Shown here: piece by piece, positions 55,463 through 64,000 of the stretch | Layout: each line of letters opens with the position of its first letter | How positions within the stretch are numbered: the first letter of the stretch is position 1 | Source: Phycisphaerae bacterium | Lineage (GTDB): Bacteria > Planctomycetota > Phycisphaerae > Phycisphaerales > SM1A02 | Direction of reading: 5' to 3' | DNA length: 64,000 nucleotides | Assembly (NCBI GenBank): GCA_002716385.1 | Contig: PBAX01000014.1 | Coordinates: 1-64,000 of the forward strand | The notes under the pieces: model-generated | What the model was told of the DNA's origin: nothing | Seen by the model: only the letters and a program-made list of their open reading frames with translations | Database searches by the model: none | Translations under genes and position numbers: made by a program

Positions 55463-57871
55463 TCAGGGCAGAATGGGATCATTGAGCCCAGATCGCACGA
55501 TCGCAAATTCACCGATGTACGGCATGCCACCAAGATCTGGGTATTGCCTTTGCAACCGATTCAATCTCGCTTCGATGGCATCCATGCTGCGACCATCTTC
55601 CTGCATCAGCTGCAACAGTCGAAGCTGCGACGTCCAGAAGAGATTGGGCTCATCAGCCGGATCTAGCTTGGAAAGTCGCGTATAGAGCCTGATCGCCTCC
55701 GCCCGATCGGTGCCGGGAATCATCAACAGACTTTCCGCCCGTGAGAAGATCGCGGTTCCCAGATCTGGATTCTCCGCCAGTACCCGGCTGGAGAACTCGA
55801 TCGCCTTCTCAGGCTCGCCTATTCGACGGTATCCCTCCATGATCGCTGCTTGATGATATTGGCTTGTTGGCAGGGAGTCGGCCAACGCCTCGGTGAGATA
55901 GAGAAGCAGTTCTCGATTCTCCGGATCAACCAGTGGATCCAGCGGAAGACGCGGTCCGGGCTCGAGCAGTCTCTTGACCAGTCGATTCGAAAGCATGTCC
56001 GCTTTCAGATCAGCGGGGATCTCGAGGACGATTGCATCCACCGCCCCAACTCTCTTTGTCTCAATGGCAGAATCAAGTTTGAGACCATAGACCCGTTTAG
56101 CCTGGGCTGGATCAATCGCATGGGCCTGTATACGCCCCAGATACTCCAACGCCTTGGTCGGATTGGACCTCATGAGTTCTATCTGGGCAGCCAACAGATT
56201 GAGATCCACTCGCGCAAGTGAGGCTTCTCTTGGAAACTTGCGGGCAAGCACCCTGTTCTCTGAGTAATAACCGTCCAATTGCTTTCTGGCCTTGTCGAGA
56301 TCGCCGGGAAGAACCGGTGAATGCACCAGCTCGACGGAGAGTCCACGAGCCTTTCTGGATATGGATTGAACGCGGGCTACCGATTCGCCGTCGATCATCT
56401 CGTAGAACTCTAGGGCCTTCGTCCTGTCGCCATCCTGATCGGCCATCACGCCCGATTCCAAAAGCCATTGATCGATGTCGGGATGGTCGGGGAAGTTCTG
56501 CAGCAGATGCGTGATGGATCGTTGCTTGGCGGATTGCAATTGAGTGCTTCCAGGGGAAAGTTTCAAGGCCTCTGTAGACATCGCCGCAGCCATCCCCGCT
56601 GCGGTGAACGCCTCCTCCCGATCGGTGGCGATCGTCGACCATTTGATGGCGTGATCAACGGCCTGGGCGTGACGTCCCATCAAGGCCTCCGCCCGCATCG
56701 TCAATGCCAGAAGCCTTGTCTGAACCCTCGGCATGAGACCTTTTCGATCCACTATCGAAACCAGCATCTCGTGCGCTTCCGGAACTCTTTCCGGATCATC
56801 CAACATCGGCACCAGCTGCGACAGAACCACGGAGACGGGCACATGGTCCGCCTTGTAATCACGCACCTTCAGGCGACCATGACGCTGCTCGATGAGCCGA
56901 TAGACCATCGTCGGGTCGTCGGGAACCTCCATGCCGCCCTGCTCGGGCAGCAGGAGCAGAAACGATTCGAAGGCACTTCGTTCAAGCTCCGCATGGGCAG
57001 CCAGTCGATCCGGATCGTCCTGATCAGCCAACGCCTGACGCGAGGCCTCCATCCAATGCCTCGCTGCTTGCTCGATCAGAAGCAGACGATGGGATGCCGT
57101 ACCGGTCGTGGCCGCTCGCAACTGTCCTCTGGCCGCGGCGTTCCCGGGATCGTTCAATGCACGTATCTCGTATCCCGCGAGTAACAGACCAAGGGTGTCG
57201 AAGTCCATTTCAGGCCGAGCCTGAAGCTGCCGATCCAGTATCTGGCTGGCCACGTCCAGCTGTTGCTCGCCGGCATGGGCTTCCGCCAGATAGCGAGAGG
57301 CGTTTACGCGTTCGGACGGTCGCAACTGCATGGCATCGCTGCCCAGAAGTCGAATGGCCTCCTGACGAGCACTTGAGGCCGACGGCATGATTCCCTGATC
57401 CGCGGCGATCACAAGCGCCATCCCTCTGAGATATGGAAGACGATTGTTGCGGATCGCCATGAGACGATCCGTAAGGACACTGTCTTTGGATGACTCGGAA
57501 AGAAGTCCAGGCAGCTCCCGGATGATGGTCTCGGACTGCTCGAGGGCAACGCGGGTCATCTTCTCCAGCTGCACCACCTCGGTCTTATCAGGCAGGCCGT
57601 ATCGAACACGGTATTCCAGACCGTTGAACCTCGAAGCCTTGAGCATCGCGTCCTCAAGCTGCGCCAGTCTCCAGAAGATCTCATCAGGATGCCCGGGGTT
57701 CTCGTTGATCAGACGGTCACGACGAACCATGAGCTTGTTGAGCAACGGACTCATCTCATGGGGCTTTGCTTGTTCGTACTGTTTCTGAAGCGCCGAGATC
57801 TCAGCATCCAGTTGCTGCGCAACAACGCCACTGGATGAAATCAACAACAGCAAGTAGGCCAACAGCTTCAT
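55463..57871 (-). CDS. Secreted TPR-like repeat protein of unknown function
   Basis: Signal peptide MKLLAYLLLLISSSGVVAQQ; helical repeats ('ALEYLGRIQAHAIDPAQAKRVYG', 'AIFSRAESLLMIPGTDRAEAIRLYTRLSKLDPADEPN'); 3' end of the ExbBD/vWA operon. Confidence 0.6.
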   Translation of the reverse strand: MKLLAYLLLLISSSGVVAQQLDAEISALQKQYEQAKPHEMSPLLNKLMVRRDRLINENPGHPDEIFWRLAQLEDAMLKASRFNGLEYRVRYGLPDKTEVVQLEKMTRVALEQSETIIRELPGLLSESSKDSVLTDRLMAIRNNRLPYLRGMALVIAADQGIMPSASSARQEAIRLLGSDAMQLRPSERVNASRYLAEAHAGEQQLDVASQILDRQLQARPEMDFDTLGLLLAGYEIRALNDPGNAAARGQLRAATTGTASHRLLLIEQAARHWMEASRQALADQDDPDRLAAHAELERSAFESFLLLLPEQGGMEVPDDPTMVYRLIEQRHGRLKVRDYKADHVPVSVVLSQLVPMLDDPERVPEAHEMLVSIVDRKGLMPRVQTRLLALTMRAEALMGRHAQAVDHAIKWSTIATDREEAFTAAGMAAAMSTEALKLSPGSTQLQSAKQRSITHLLQNFPDHPDIDQWLLESGVMADQDGDRTKALEFYEMIDGESVARVQSISRKARGLSVELVHSPVLPGDLDKARKQLDGYYSENRVLARKFPREASLARVDLNLLAAQIELMRSNPTKALEYLGRIQAHAIDPAQAKRVYGLKLDSAIETKRVGAVDAIVLEIPADLKADMLSNRLVKRLLEPGPRLPLDPLVDPENRELLLYLTEALADSLPTSQYHQAAIMEGYRRIGEPEKAIEFSSRVLAENPDLGTAIFSRAESLLMIPGTDRAEAIRLYTRLSKLDPADEPNLFWTSQLRLLQLMQEDGRSMDAIEARLNRLQRQYPDLGGMPYIGEFAIVRSGLNDPILP

Positions 57872-57912
57872 GAGATGCTTGTATGCGGACAATGGTCGAT
57901 CTCCTCCAACTC

Positions 57913-58404
57913 TCATTTCACCTCGAGAGACACGACATCGTAGCCTGCTCCGACCACAGCGTTGAAGGTGCCGACCACTCTGGACCAGGCAACGGCTGGG
58001 CCGGCCAGAATCACGATCGGATGATCGCTGGTGAACCAGCCCTGATCCCTCTGCCCGCTGCCCCCTATGCGATGAGCCGCCATGAACCGTGCCAGCTCTG
58101 GGATGTCGACGGGGTCGCCCCAGCCACCCTCCAACCGCAACTGATATCCCGGTTCGGAGGCGGAGACGTCTAGACGGATTCGCAGCGGCTCTTCGGCCTG
58201 ATCGAAGAGGACATCGTGCTGTCCCTCGCCGCGTTGGGGAAGGTCCAAACGAAACACCTGCTCACCGGGCCTGAAATCGGTCGCCACCATGAAGTAGATC
58301 AGCAGCAGAAACACCACATCGATCATGGAAGCGAGATTGACGCCGATCGAGGAGGTTCCGGATGAGCGTCGTGATGCTGATCGGGATGGTCTCGGCATGC
58401 TCAT
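57913..58404 (-). CDS. ExbD/TolR-family protein (copy 2)
   Basis: 'VNLASMIDVVFLLLIYFMVATDFRPGEQVFRLDLPQ'. Confidence 0.85.
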   Translation of the reverse strand: MSMPRPSRSASRRSSGTSSIGVNLASMIDVVFLLLIYFMVATDFRPGEQVFRLDLPQRGEGQHDVLFDQAEEPLRIRLDVSASEPGYQLRLEGGWGDPVDIPELARFMAAHRIGGSGQRDQGWFTSDHPIVILAGPAVAWSRVVGTFNAVVGAGYDVVSLEVK

Positions 58405-58865
58405 CGACCTCCCGATTCGACACTCAACCGAACTCTGGCCGCGGGATCCCCTGCCAGAGTCGCCGCACTGCGCGAAGCGGCCATGACCGGTGCGACCCAA
58501 CCCCATCCCGTCGCCTGATCGGCACGGACATTGATGAACAGACCCGGAGTCGATTCCAGTCTCGCACGCAGATGATCGATGAGTTCACTCTGCCCCGATG
58601 TGTCCACGGCGAACAATCTTCCATCGACCTGATATCCGATGCTGGTGCCATCGGGGCCGGGCAGCACGTTCACGACGGCACGAAGACCCTCCTCGGGTTG
58701 ATGGGCAGCGGACGGTTTCGGATCCGGAAGATCGAGTTCGAGACGATCTCGATCGACCAGCTGGGAAACCGCGACGAAGAAGACCACGAGCAGAAACACC
58801 ACGTCGATCATCGGGGTCAGGCTTGCCTGCACCCGAGCTGGTCCACGATGGTGAATTGAACTCAT
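58401..58865 (-). CDS. ExbD/TolR-family protein (copy 1)
   Basis: 'VQASLTPMIDVVFLLVVFFVAVSQLVDRDRLELDLPDP'. Confidence 0.88.
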   Translation of the reverse strand: MSSIHHRGPARVQASLTPMIDVVFLLVVFFVAVSQLVDRDRLELDLPDPKPSAAHQPEEGLRAVVNVLPGPDGTSIGYQVDGRLFAVDTSGQSELIDHLRARLESTPGLFINVRADQATGWGWVAPVMAASRSAATLAGDPAARVRLSVESGGR

Positions 58866-59617
58866 CCAGCCGATTCCCCCCCCGCTGGACGAAACGGAGC
58901 CATCATTTCCTCCGCCTCAAGAGTCGCTTCGATGGTGAGTTCGTCGATCTTATTTCTCAGCAGTGCGTATCCCGCCAGAGCCGGTATCGCGACCACCAGA
59001 CCCCAGAAGGTCGTGGTCAGCGCGGTTCCGATGCCGCCGGCCAACATGACCGGATCAGCCGCTCCACCACTCGCCACGATGGCACCGAAGGCCAGAATCA
59101 TTCCATAGACCGTTCCGAACAGACCGATCATCGGACTGACCTGCCCCAGAACATTCAACAGCTCGATTCGTCGAAAACGAATGGTCGTCTCCTCGTCGGC
59201 AACCTGCTCCAGACCGCGGATGATCGCCTCGTATCCATGCGGCGACTGTCGCAACCCCGCGATGAGCACGCGTCCGAAGAAGCTGCCATCGGCATCGGCG
59301 GTGGCGATGGCCTTCTCGTAGTTGCCCGCCTGGATCGATTTCCTGATCCGCTTGATCGAATCGCCGGGAAGAATCGTCTCACGACGATTCGCGACCGCCA
59401 TCGAGACGATCAGCCCGATGCCGAACACGGACATTGCCAGCAGCAGCCAGATCACCGCGCTGCCGAGAATCTCCAGACTCCCATCTGCGCGACGTGCCAC
59501 GAAGAACGCCTCGGCAAAGGTACGTTCGACCGTTTCGGCATTCGCGAAAGTCGATGTTGCCAGCCAGGCGAGGCCGCAGGCCGTCACAAGAAGACGTTTG
59601 TCATTCACTCGAATCAT
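58862..59617 (-). CDS. ExbB/TolQ/MotA proton-channel family protein
   Basis: 'LNVLGQVSPMIGLFGTVYGMILAFGAIVASGGAADPVMLAGGIGTALTTTFWGLVVAIPALAGYALLRNKIDEL'. Confidence 0.92.
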   Translation of the reverse strand: MIRVNDKRLLVTACGLAWLATSTFANAETVERTFAEAFFVARRADGSLEILGSAVIWLLLAMSVFGIGLIVSMAVANRRETILPGDSIKRIRKSIQAGNYEKAIATADADGSFFGRVLIAGLRQSPHGYEAIIRGLEQVADEETTIRFRRIELLNVLGQVSPMIGLFGTVYGMILAFGAIVASGGAADPVMLAGGIGTALTTTFWGLVVAIPALAGYALLRNKIDELTIEATLEAEEMMAPFRPAGGESAG

Positions 59618-60588
59618 CACGGGGCTCCTGCTGGTTGCTTCGCCAGCTCTTTTCGTCCCAGTCGTATCCATCCATCGGATCCTCCGTAGCGTTCACCCAG
59701 ACGCTGCATGGTTGAATCGCCATCGTCGTCGTTCTCCTGATCGGCGCCAATCTCGATGCACTGGATGCGTGTCCATCGTGTGCTGTTCACCGGATCGGCA
59801 ATCGGATTGAGCGTATCCAGCCTCTGGAACAACTGGTCGACTTCGAGAGTGGAACCATTGGTCCCATCCAGACCTTCGCTGAGAAGAAAGATGACGTCAG
59901 GCTCGAGGGCGAATGCCTGCTCCAAGGCCGGCATTGGATTGGATCCGCCACCGGGTATCAGGTTCGCGCCACGGCTCGACCACTTCATCACTCGATCTAT
60001 GTTGGCGGGACTCGCCTTGACGAGCCGCTCGGGCGGCACGGGTATGGATCGATCCCTCTGGAAGAAGAGAACGGAGAATCGCTGGGATGGGGATAGCCGC
60101 TCGAGCGACTGCTCGAGGGCATCAAGGACCATCGGCAACCAGGTCATCATGCTCCCACTGGCATCGATGACATAGACGAGTGATCTCGCGTTGGTGACCC
60201 GGGCTCCGGCGAATTCCGCCTGAGTGTCCGAACTGGATTGCGAAGACCCATACGACATGTCCATGTTTGCCCATGTCGGCTCGGTCAATTCCGGAAGCAC
60301 CGGGATCATGATTTCGGGCGGCGATTCGATCTCGGGCGTTTCATCGATCGCGGGCGCCTCCGGAACCGGAAGCGTCTGAACCGGAAGAAAAGCCGTGGAA
60401 CGGAAATCGGAGATGATCGGTCTGGGCTTCGGTCGGGACTCGTCCTGAATGACCGTCCAGGTGATGACGAGACCGGCCGCTATGACCATGGCATGCAGAA
60501 GGCCGGATGCCATCCAGGGAACGACCCGTGAACGACGTATCCGTCTTGGCGGCTGCCCTGATCGCATTCTCCCGGACGATCGACGCAC
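59617..60588 (-). CDS. TonB-like N-terminus fused to von Willebrand factor A domain
   Basis: Single N-terminal TM ('WMASGLLHAMVIAAGLVITWTVI'), Pro/Glu-rich linker, vWA MIDAS 'VYVIDASGSMMTWLPMVLDALEQSLERLSPSQRFSVLFFQ'. TGATG overlap with exbB. Confidence 0.75.
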   Translation of the reverse strand: MRRSSGRMRSGQPPRRIRRSRVVPWMASGLLHAMVIAAGLVITWTVIQDESRPKPRPIISDFRSTAFLPVQTLPVPEAPAIDETPEIESPPEIMIPVLPELTEPTWANMDMSYGSSQSSSDTQAEFAGARVTNARSLVYVIDASGSMMTWLPMVLDALEQSLERLSPSQRFSVLFFQRDRSIPVPPERLVKASPANIDRVMKWSSRGANLIPGGGSNPMPALEQAFALEPDVIFLLSEGLDGTNGSTLEVDQLFQRLDTLNPIADPVNSTRWTRIQCIEIGADQENDDDGDSTMQRLGERYGGSDGWIRLGRKELAKQPAGAP

Positions 60589-60593
60589 CTGTA

Positions 60594-61295
60594 TCAGGCT
60601 GATGCAGCAGGCTTGGCGGCCGGCTGCTCCTTGTTGCGTCCGAACACAAGGCTGTCGAGTGACAGAATGCCCGGTCCCACCATGAACAGACCCAAGGCCA
60701 GCACGAAGGCGGCGGCCTGGAAGAACATCTCGTAGTACAGCATCGAATCAGCTCGCCAATGGAATGGATTCATCTGGAACATCTCGTTCTGCTGCACGGA
60801 TGTGAGCGTGAACGCACCGCCGATCAGGACCGCCAGAAGAAATCCCCAGATACGTGTGAACAGACCAAGCAGAACCAACGCGCCCGCAACCACCTCGAAG
60901 ACGGCGATGCCCCAGGCCAGTGGAACAGCCCCTTTCTGAATCCCCCAGTAGTGGAGATCGAGTGCGATCTTGTAGACGGCCCGAGTTCCATCCTCGGAAG
61001 TGGCCGACGTATCCGCAGGCTTGTCGTCATCCACCTTCTTCGCTGCTTCCTTGTTCGAGTCCTCGGCCTGAGACTTCGCGGCATCGACGACACCATCCCA
61101 CTGCCATCGAACGAGCTTGGTCGATGACGAATCGGGACCGGTGGCCTGCATCTCCTTGATCTGCTCCTTCTGCGATGGGGTGAACGTGGCCATCGAGAAG
61201 CAGTGGTACCAGCCTGAGAAGAAGAACGCCGCACCGAGCACGATTCTGCTCAGCAAAGGTATGAAACGTGTTCCGGCGGATTGACTGATGCTCAT
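60594..61295 (-). CDS. DoxX-family membrane protein
   Basis: 'LSRIVLGAAFFFSGWYHC', 'FEVVAGALVLLGLFTRIWGFLLAVLIGGAFTLTS', 'EMFFQAAAFVLALGLFMVGPGILSLDSLVFGR'. Confidence 0.8.
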   Translation of the reverse strand: MSISQSAGTRFIPLLSRIVLGAAFFFSGWYHCFSMATFTPSQKEQIKEMQATGPDSSSTKLVRWQWDGVVDAAKSQAEDSNKEAAKKVDDDKPADTSATSEDGTRAVYKIALDLHYWGIQKGAVPLAWGIAVFEVVAGALVLLGLFTRIWGFLLAVLIGGAFTLTSVQQNEMFQMNPFHWRADSMLYYEMFFQAAAFVLALGLFMVGPGILSLDSLVFGRNKEQPAAKPAASA

Positions 61296-61408
61296 CTGAC
61301 ATGACTCCTGGGTGAATAACGGCCGAGTCGACGACCGGATCTTGACTCGAGCAGGGTACTCGACCATCATCGTCCTGTAGCCCCTTGTGGCTTCAGAGGT
61401 ACTGCAAG

Positions 61409-61490
61409 GCGGGTGTGGCGGAACTGGCAGACGCGCTGGATTTAGGTTCCAGTGGGGCAACCCGTGGAGGTTCGAATCCTCTCACCCGTA
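61409..61490 (+). tRNA. tRNA-Leu(TAG)
   Basis: GCGGGTG acceptor pairing with CACCCGT, anticodon stem CTGGA-TTTAGGT-TCCAG (anticodon TAG), long variable arm GTGGGGCAACCCGT, T-loop GGTTCGAATCC. 3' CCA not encoded. Confidence 0.95.
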
Positions 61491-61590
61491 TTTTGCAGCC
61501 CTCGAAGGGTTCCGGACCAGCCCGCCGGAGGCCCCGGATCGGGATGACCACCGGCTTGCAGAGCCTCGAGCGAGTACCCTTGCGATTTCC

Positions 61591-62952
61591 ATGAAGCAGC
61601 CAAAGTCATCTGATTGGTCCATTGATTCCTGGCGAGATCGTCCGGCCTTGCACCAACCGGTCTACCCGGACCAGACCGCGCTCGAGGAAGCCGCCGCTGA
61701 ATTGGCGGAGTTTCCTCCGTTGGTGACTTCATGGGAGATCGAACGACTCAAGCAACAGCTTGGCGAAGCGGCCGAAGGCAAGAGATTCCTGCTTCAAGGC
61801 GGCGATTGCGCCGAACAGTTCAAGGGATGTACTTCCGACCAGATCACGGCCAAGTTGAAGATCCTTCTTCAGATGTCTCTTGTCATGGTCCAGGGCACGC
61901 GACTGCCGATCATCCGGGTCGGTCGTCTCGGTGGCCAGTACGCCAAACCCCGTTCCTCACCAACCGAAACGCGTGATGGTGTCGAGCTTCCATCCTATTT
62001 CGGCGACATCGTGAATCGTCCCGAGTTCGATGAACAGTCGCGTCGACCCGATCCGTGGCGGATGCTTCGGGGGTATGAACGTTCCTCCCTTACGATGAAC
62101 TTCATCCGGGCACTCGTCGGCGGTGGTTTCGCCGACCTGCATCATCCCGAATACTGGGATCTGGGCTGGGTGGAACATTCACCGCACGCCTCCGAATACC
62201 AGTCGATGGTCAACCAGCTTGGTGATGCCGTCCGGTTCATGGAGACCATCACGGGCATCTCGGTAGGCAATCTTTCAAGAGTCGAGTTCTACACCAGCCA
62301 CGAGGCCCTGCTGCTTGAATACGAAGCGGCATTGACCAGAATGGTTCCTCGTCGTGACGGCTGGTACAACCTCTCGACCCACTTCCCGTGGATAGGCATG
62401 CGAACCGCGGCCGCCGACGGCGCCCACGTCGAATTCATGCGGGGACTTCGAAATCCGATCGCCATCAAGATCGGGCCCGGCATCGAGCCGAGGAATCTCA
62501 AGTCGGCCGTCACGCCGCTGATCGACACCCTCCACCCCGATGATGAACCCGGCCGTCTGACATTCATCCACCGTTACGGCGCCGAGAAGGTTGCCGAGCA
62601 TCTGCCGGCGTTGATCGAGGCTGTCCGTTCAACCGGCCGGAAGGTGCTCTTCGTGTGTGATCCGATGCATGGCAACACCCGATCGACCTCCGCCGGCATC
62701 AAGACCCGTCGCTTCGACGACATCCTCATGGAACTGGAACAGTCCATCGAGATCCATCGCAACTGCGATTCACACCTCGGCGGAGTTCACTTCGAACTGA
62801 CCGGCGAGAACGTCACCGAGTGCACCGGTGGCGCCCGCGGCCTGACCGATGACGATCTGCGTGAAGGCTATCGATCCCTGGTGGACCCGAGACTCAACTA
62901 CGAGCAGTCGCTCGAGATGGCGATGCTGATCGCCCGTCGCATCGGCGACTGA
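61591..62952 (+). CDS. 3-deoxy-7-phosphoheptulonate (DAHP) synthase, class II
   Basis: 'LLQGGDCAEQFKGCTSDQITAKLKILLQMSLVMVQGTRLPIIRVGRLGGQYAKPRSSPTE', 'CDPMHGNTRSTSAGIKTRRFDDI', 'GGVHFELTGENVTECTGGA'. Confidence 0.95.
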   Translation: MKQPKSSDWSIDSWRDRPALHQPVYPDQTALEEAAAELAEFPPLVTSWEIERLKQQLGEAAEGKRFLLQGGDCAEQFKGCTSDQITAKLKILLQMSLVMVQGTRLPIIRVGRLGGQYAKPRSSPTETRDGVELPSYFGDIVNRPEFDEQSRRPDPWRMLRGYERSSLTMNFIRALVGGGFADLHHPEYWDLGWVEHSPHASEYQSMVNQLGDAVRFMETITGISVGNLSRVEFYTSHEALLLEYEAALTRMVPRRDGWYNLSTHFPWIGMRTAAADGAHVEFMRGLRNPIAIKIGPGIEPRNLKSAVTPLIDTLHPDDEPGRLTFIHRYGAEKVAEHLPALIEAVRSTGRKVLFVCDPMHGNTRSTSAGIKTRRFDDILMELEQSIEIHRNCDSHLGGVHFELTGENVTECTGGARGLTDDDLREGYRSLVDPRLNYEQSLEMAMLIARRIGD

Positions 62953-62959
62953 CGTCGGC

Positions 62960-63226
62960 TCAGAACCATTTCTTCTCGTTGGCGATGTAGGTGTCGTAGA
63001 AAACCCGCTCCGACTTCGTCAGATAGATGATCCCCTCGACGAAGCTCACGATCGAGAAGAGACCGAATGTCACGAAGGACAGGATCAGCTGGATGATCGC
63101 CGTACGTGTGTAACCAAGAATGAACTTGTGAATGGCGAACCACGGCAGGACGATCGCAAGCACGCCGCAAACGACCTTCTTGGTCCTGACGTCTTCTTCG
63201 TTGTAGCCGATGGTGATGTCGTCCAT
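62960..63226 (-). CDS. TM2 domain-containing membrane protein
   Basis: 'VLAIVLPWFAIHKFILGYTRTAIIQLILSFVTFGLFSIVSFVEGIIYLTKS'. Confidence 0.85.
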   Translation of the reverse strand: MDDITIGYNEEDVRTKKVVCGVLAIVLPWFAIHKFILGYTRTAIIQLILSFVTFGLFSIVSFVEGIIYLTKSERVFYDTYIANEKKWF

Positions 63227-63430
63227 GTTGGATTCCTTTCGGGTGAGGAGCTTGCTGCGATTTCAATGCTAACCAAGCGACTGCCATAGTACGAATGGAA
63301 CGGTGGCCGCCCCCCGTCGATGCGATACAGGCGTGCTCCAGTCGTCATCGAGTCCCGTGGCGGTTGGGAGCGGCCGTTCTGCGGCAAGGCATCCACCCTT
63401 CAATCGGTGGAATGGATACAATCACCATCC

Positions 63431-64000
63431 ATGTCCGAACCAGTCGTCATTTCAGGAATCGGCCCCATCTCAGCGGCCGGTGTCGGCATCGAGGCCACCT
63501 GGGAAGCCATGCTTGCTGGACGAAGCGGCGTGGCCCCTGTCCAGGCGTTCGATGCCAGCGACTTCCATTGCAGCTTCGGCGGTGAAGTCGGAAAGGACGC
63601 CTTCTCGGTTCGCAAGATCGTCCCCAAGTCGTATCGCAAGGCCACCAAGGTCATGTGTCGGGACATCGAACTGGCCATCGGTGCGGCCGCGGCGGCCGTC
63701 GAGGACGCCGGGCTGGTGACGGCCGCCACGTCTGAAGATGCTGAACCGACAATCGACCCCGAACGCATGGGCTGCCACATCGGCGCCGGGCTGATCTGCT
63801 CGGATGTGAACGAGCTGGCCGCTGCGCTCTGGCCGAGTCGAGGCGAGGACGGGAACTTCGATCTTCATCACTGGGGTGAACAGGGCATGGAGAACCTCAC
63901 CCCACTGTGGCTTCTGAAGTATCTCCCGAACATGCTGGCCTGCCATGTGACGATCGTTCATGAATGCCATGGCCCCAGCAACACCATCACCTGCTGCGAA
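63431..64000 (+). CDS. Beta-ketoacyl-ACP synthase family protein (truncated at window edge)
   Basis: 'VVISGIGPISAAGVGIEATWEAMLAGRSGVAPVQAFDASDF...HECHGPSNTITC' KAS I/II-like; ORF open at the 3' end of the window. Confidence 0.85.
   Translation, partial: MSEPVVISGIGPISAAGVGIEATWEAMLAGRSGVAPVQAFDASDFHCSFGGEVGKDAFSVRKIVPKSYRKATKVMCRDIELAIGAAAAAVEDAGLVTAATSEDAEPTIDPERMGCHIGAGLICSDVNELAAALWPSRGEDGNFDLHHWGEQGMENLTPLWLLKYLPNMLACHVTIVHECHGPSNTITCCE

Noticed and set aside
61409-61490. tRNA-Leu as attachment site of a genomic island
   Set aside because: No integrase, no direct repeat of the tRNA 3' end and only housekeeping genes on both sides.

Overview
The window looks like a chromosomal segment of a Planctomycetota bacterium, probably Phycisphaerae-like (inferred from gene content and protein style only). 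It is mostly housekeeping and cell-envelope genes. From left to right: a PQQ-type dehydrogenase-like/cytochrome c pair; a divergent sufA / sufBCDS-sufT-Rieske Fe-S cluster locus; beta-helix and CBM9-like secreted proteins; moaA and a DUF368 membrane protein; a non-coding region with three tandem C/U-rich, terminator-ended units (candidate paralogous small RNAs); dut and an O-antigen-ligase-like gene; a large beta-helix protein with a poly-Tyr tract; a BshB-like deacetylase, truA and a P-loop-like/NDT-like protein; glycerate kinase, a UAP1-like pyrophosphorylase, phoU, pdxJ, NUDIX, glmM and queD; a pilin/pilT/gspF cluster; a 1345-aa PQQ-repeat protein; an lpxA / lpxC-fabZ / lpxD / ompH x2 / bamA cluster with a second, divergent lpxD; gcvT, a UVR-motif protein and a group-2-like sigma70; a TPR / exbD / exbD / exbB / TonB-like-vWA operon; DoxX; tRNA-Leu(TAG); a class II DAHP synthase; a TM2 protein; and a truncated ketoacyl synthase. 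I saw no CRISPR array, rRNA, transposon or prophage. The strongest candidate for something undescribed is the tandem small-RNA-like array at about 14.94-15.45 kb. All homology calls are by eye from protein motifs; no database search was run.
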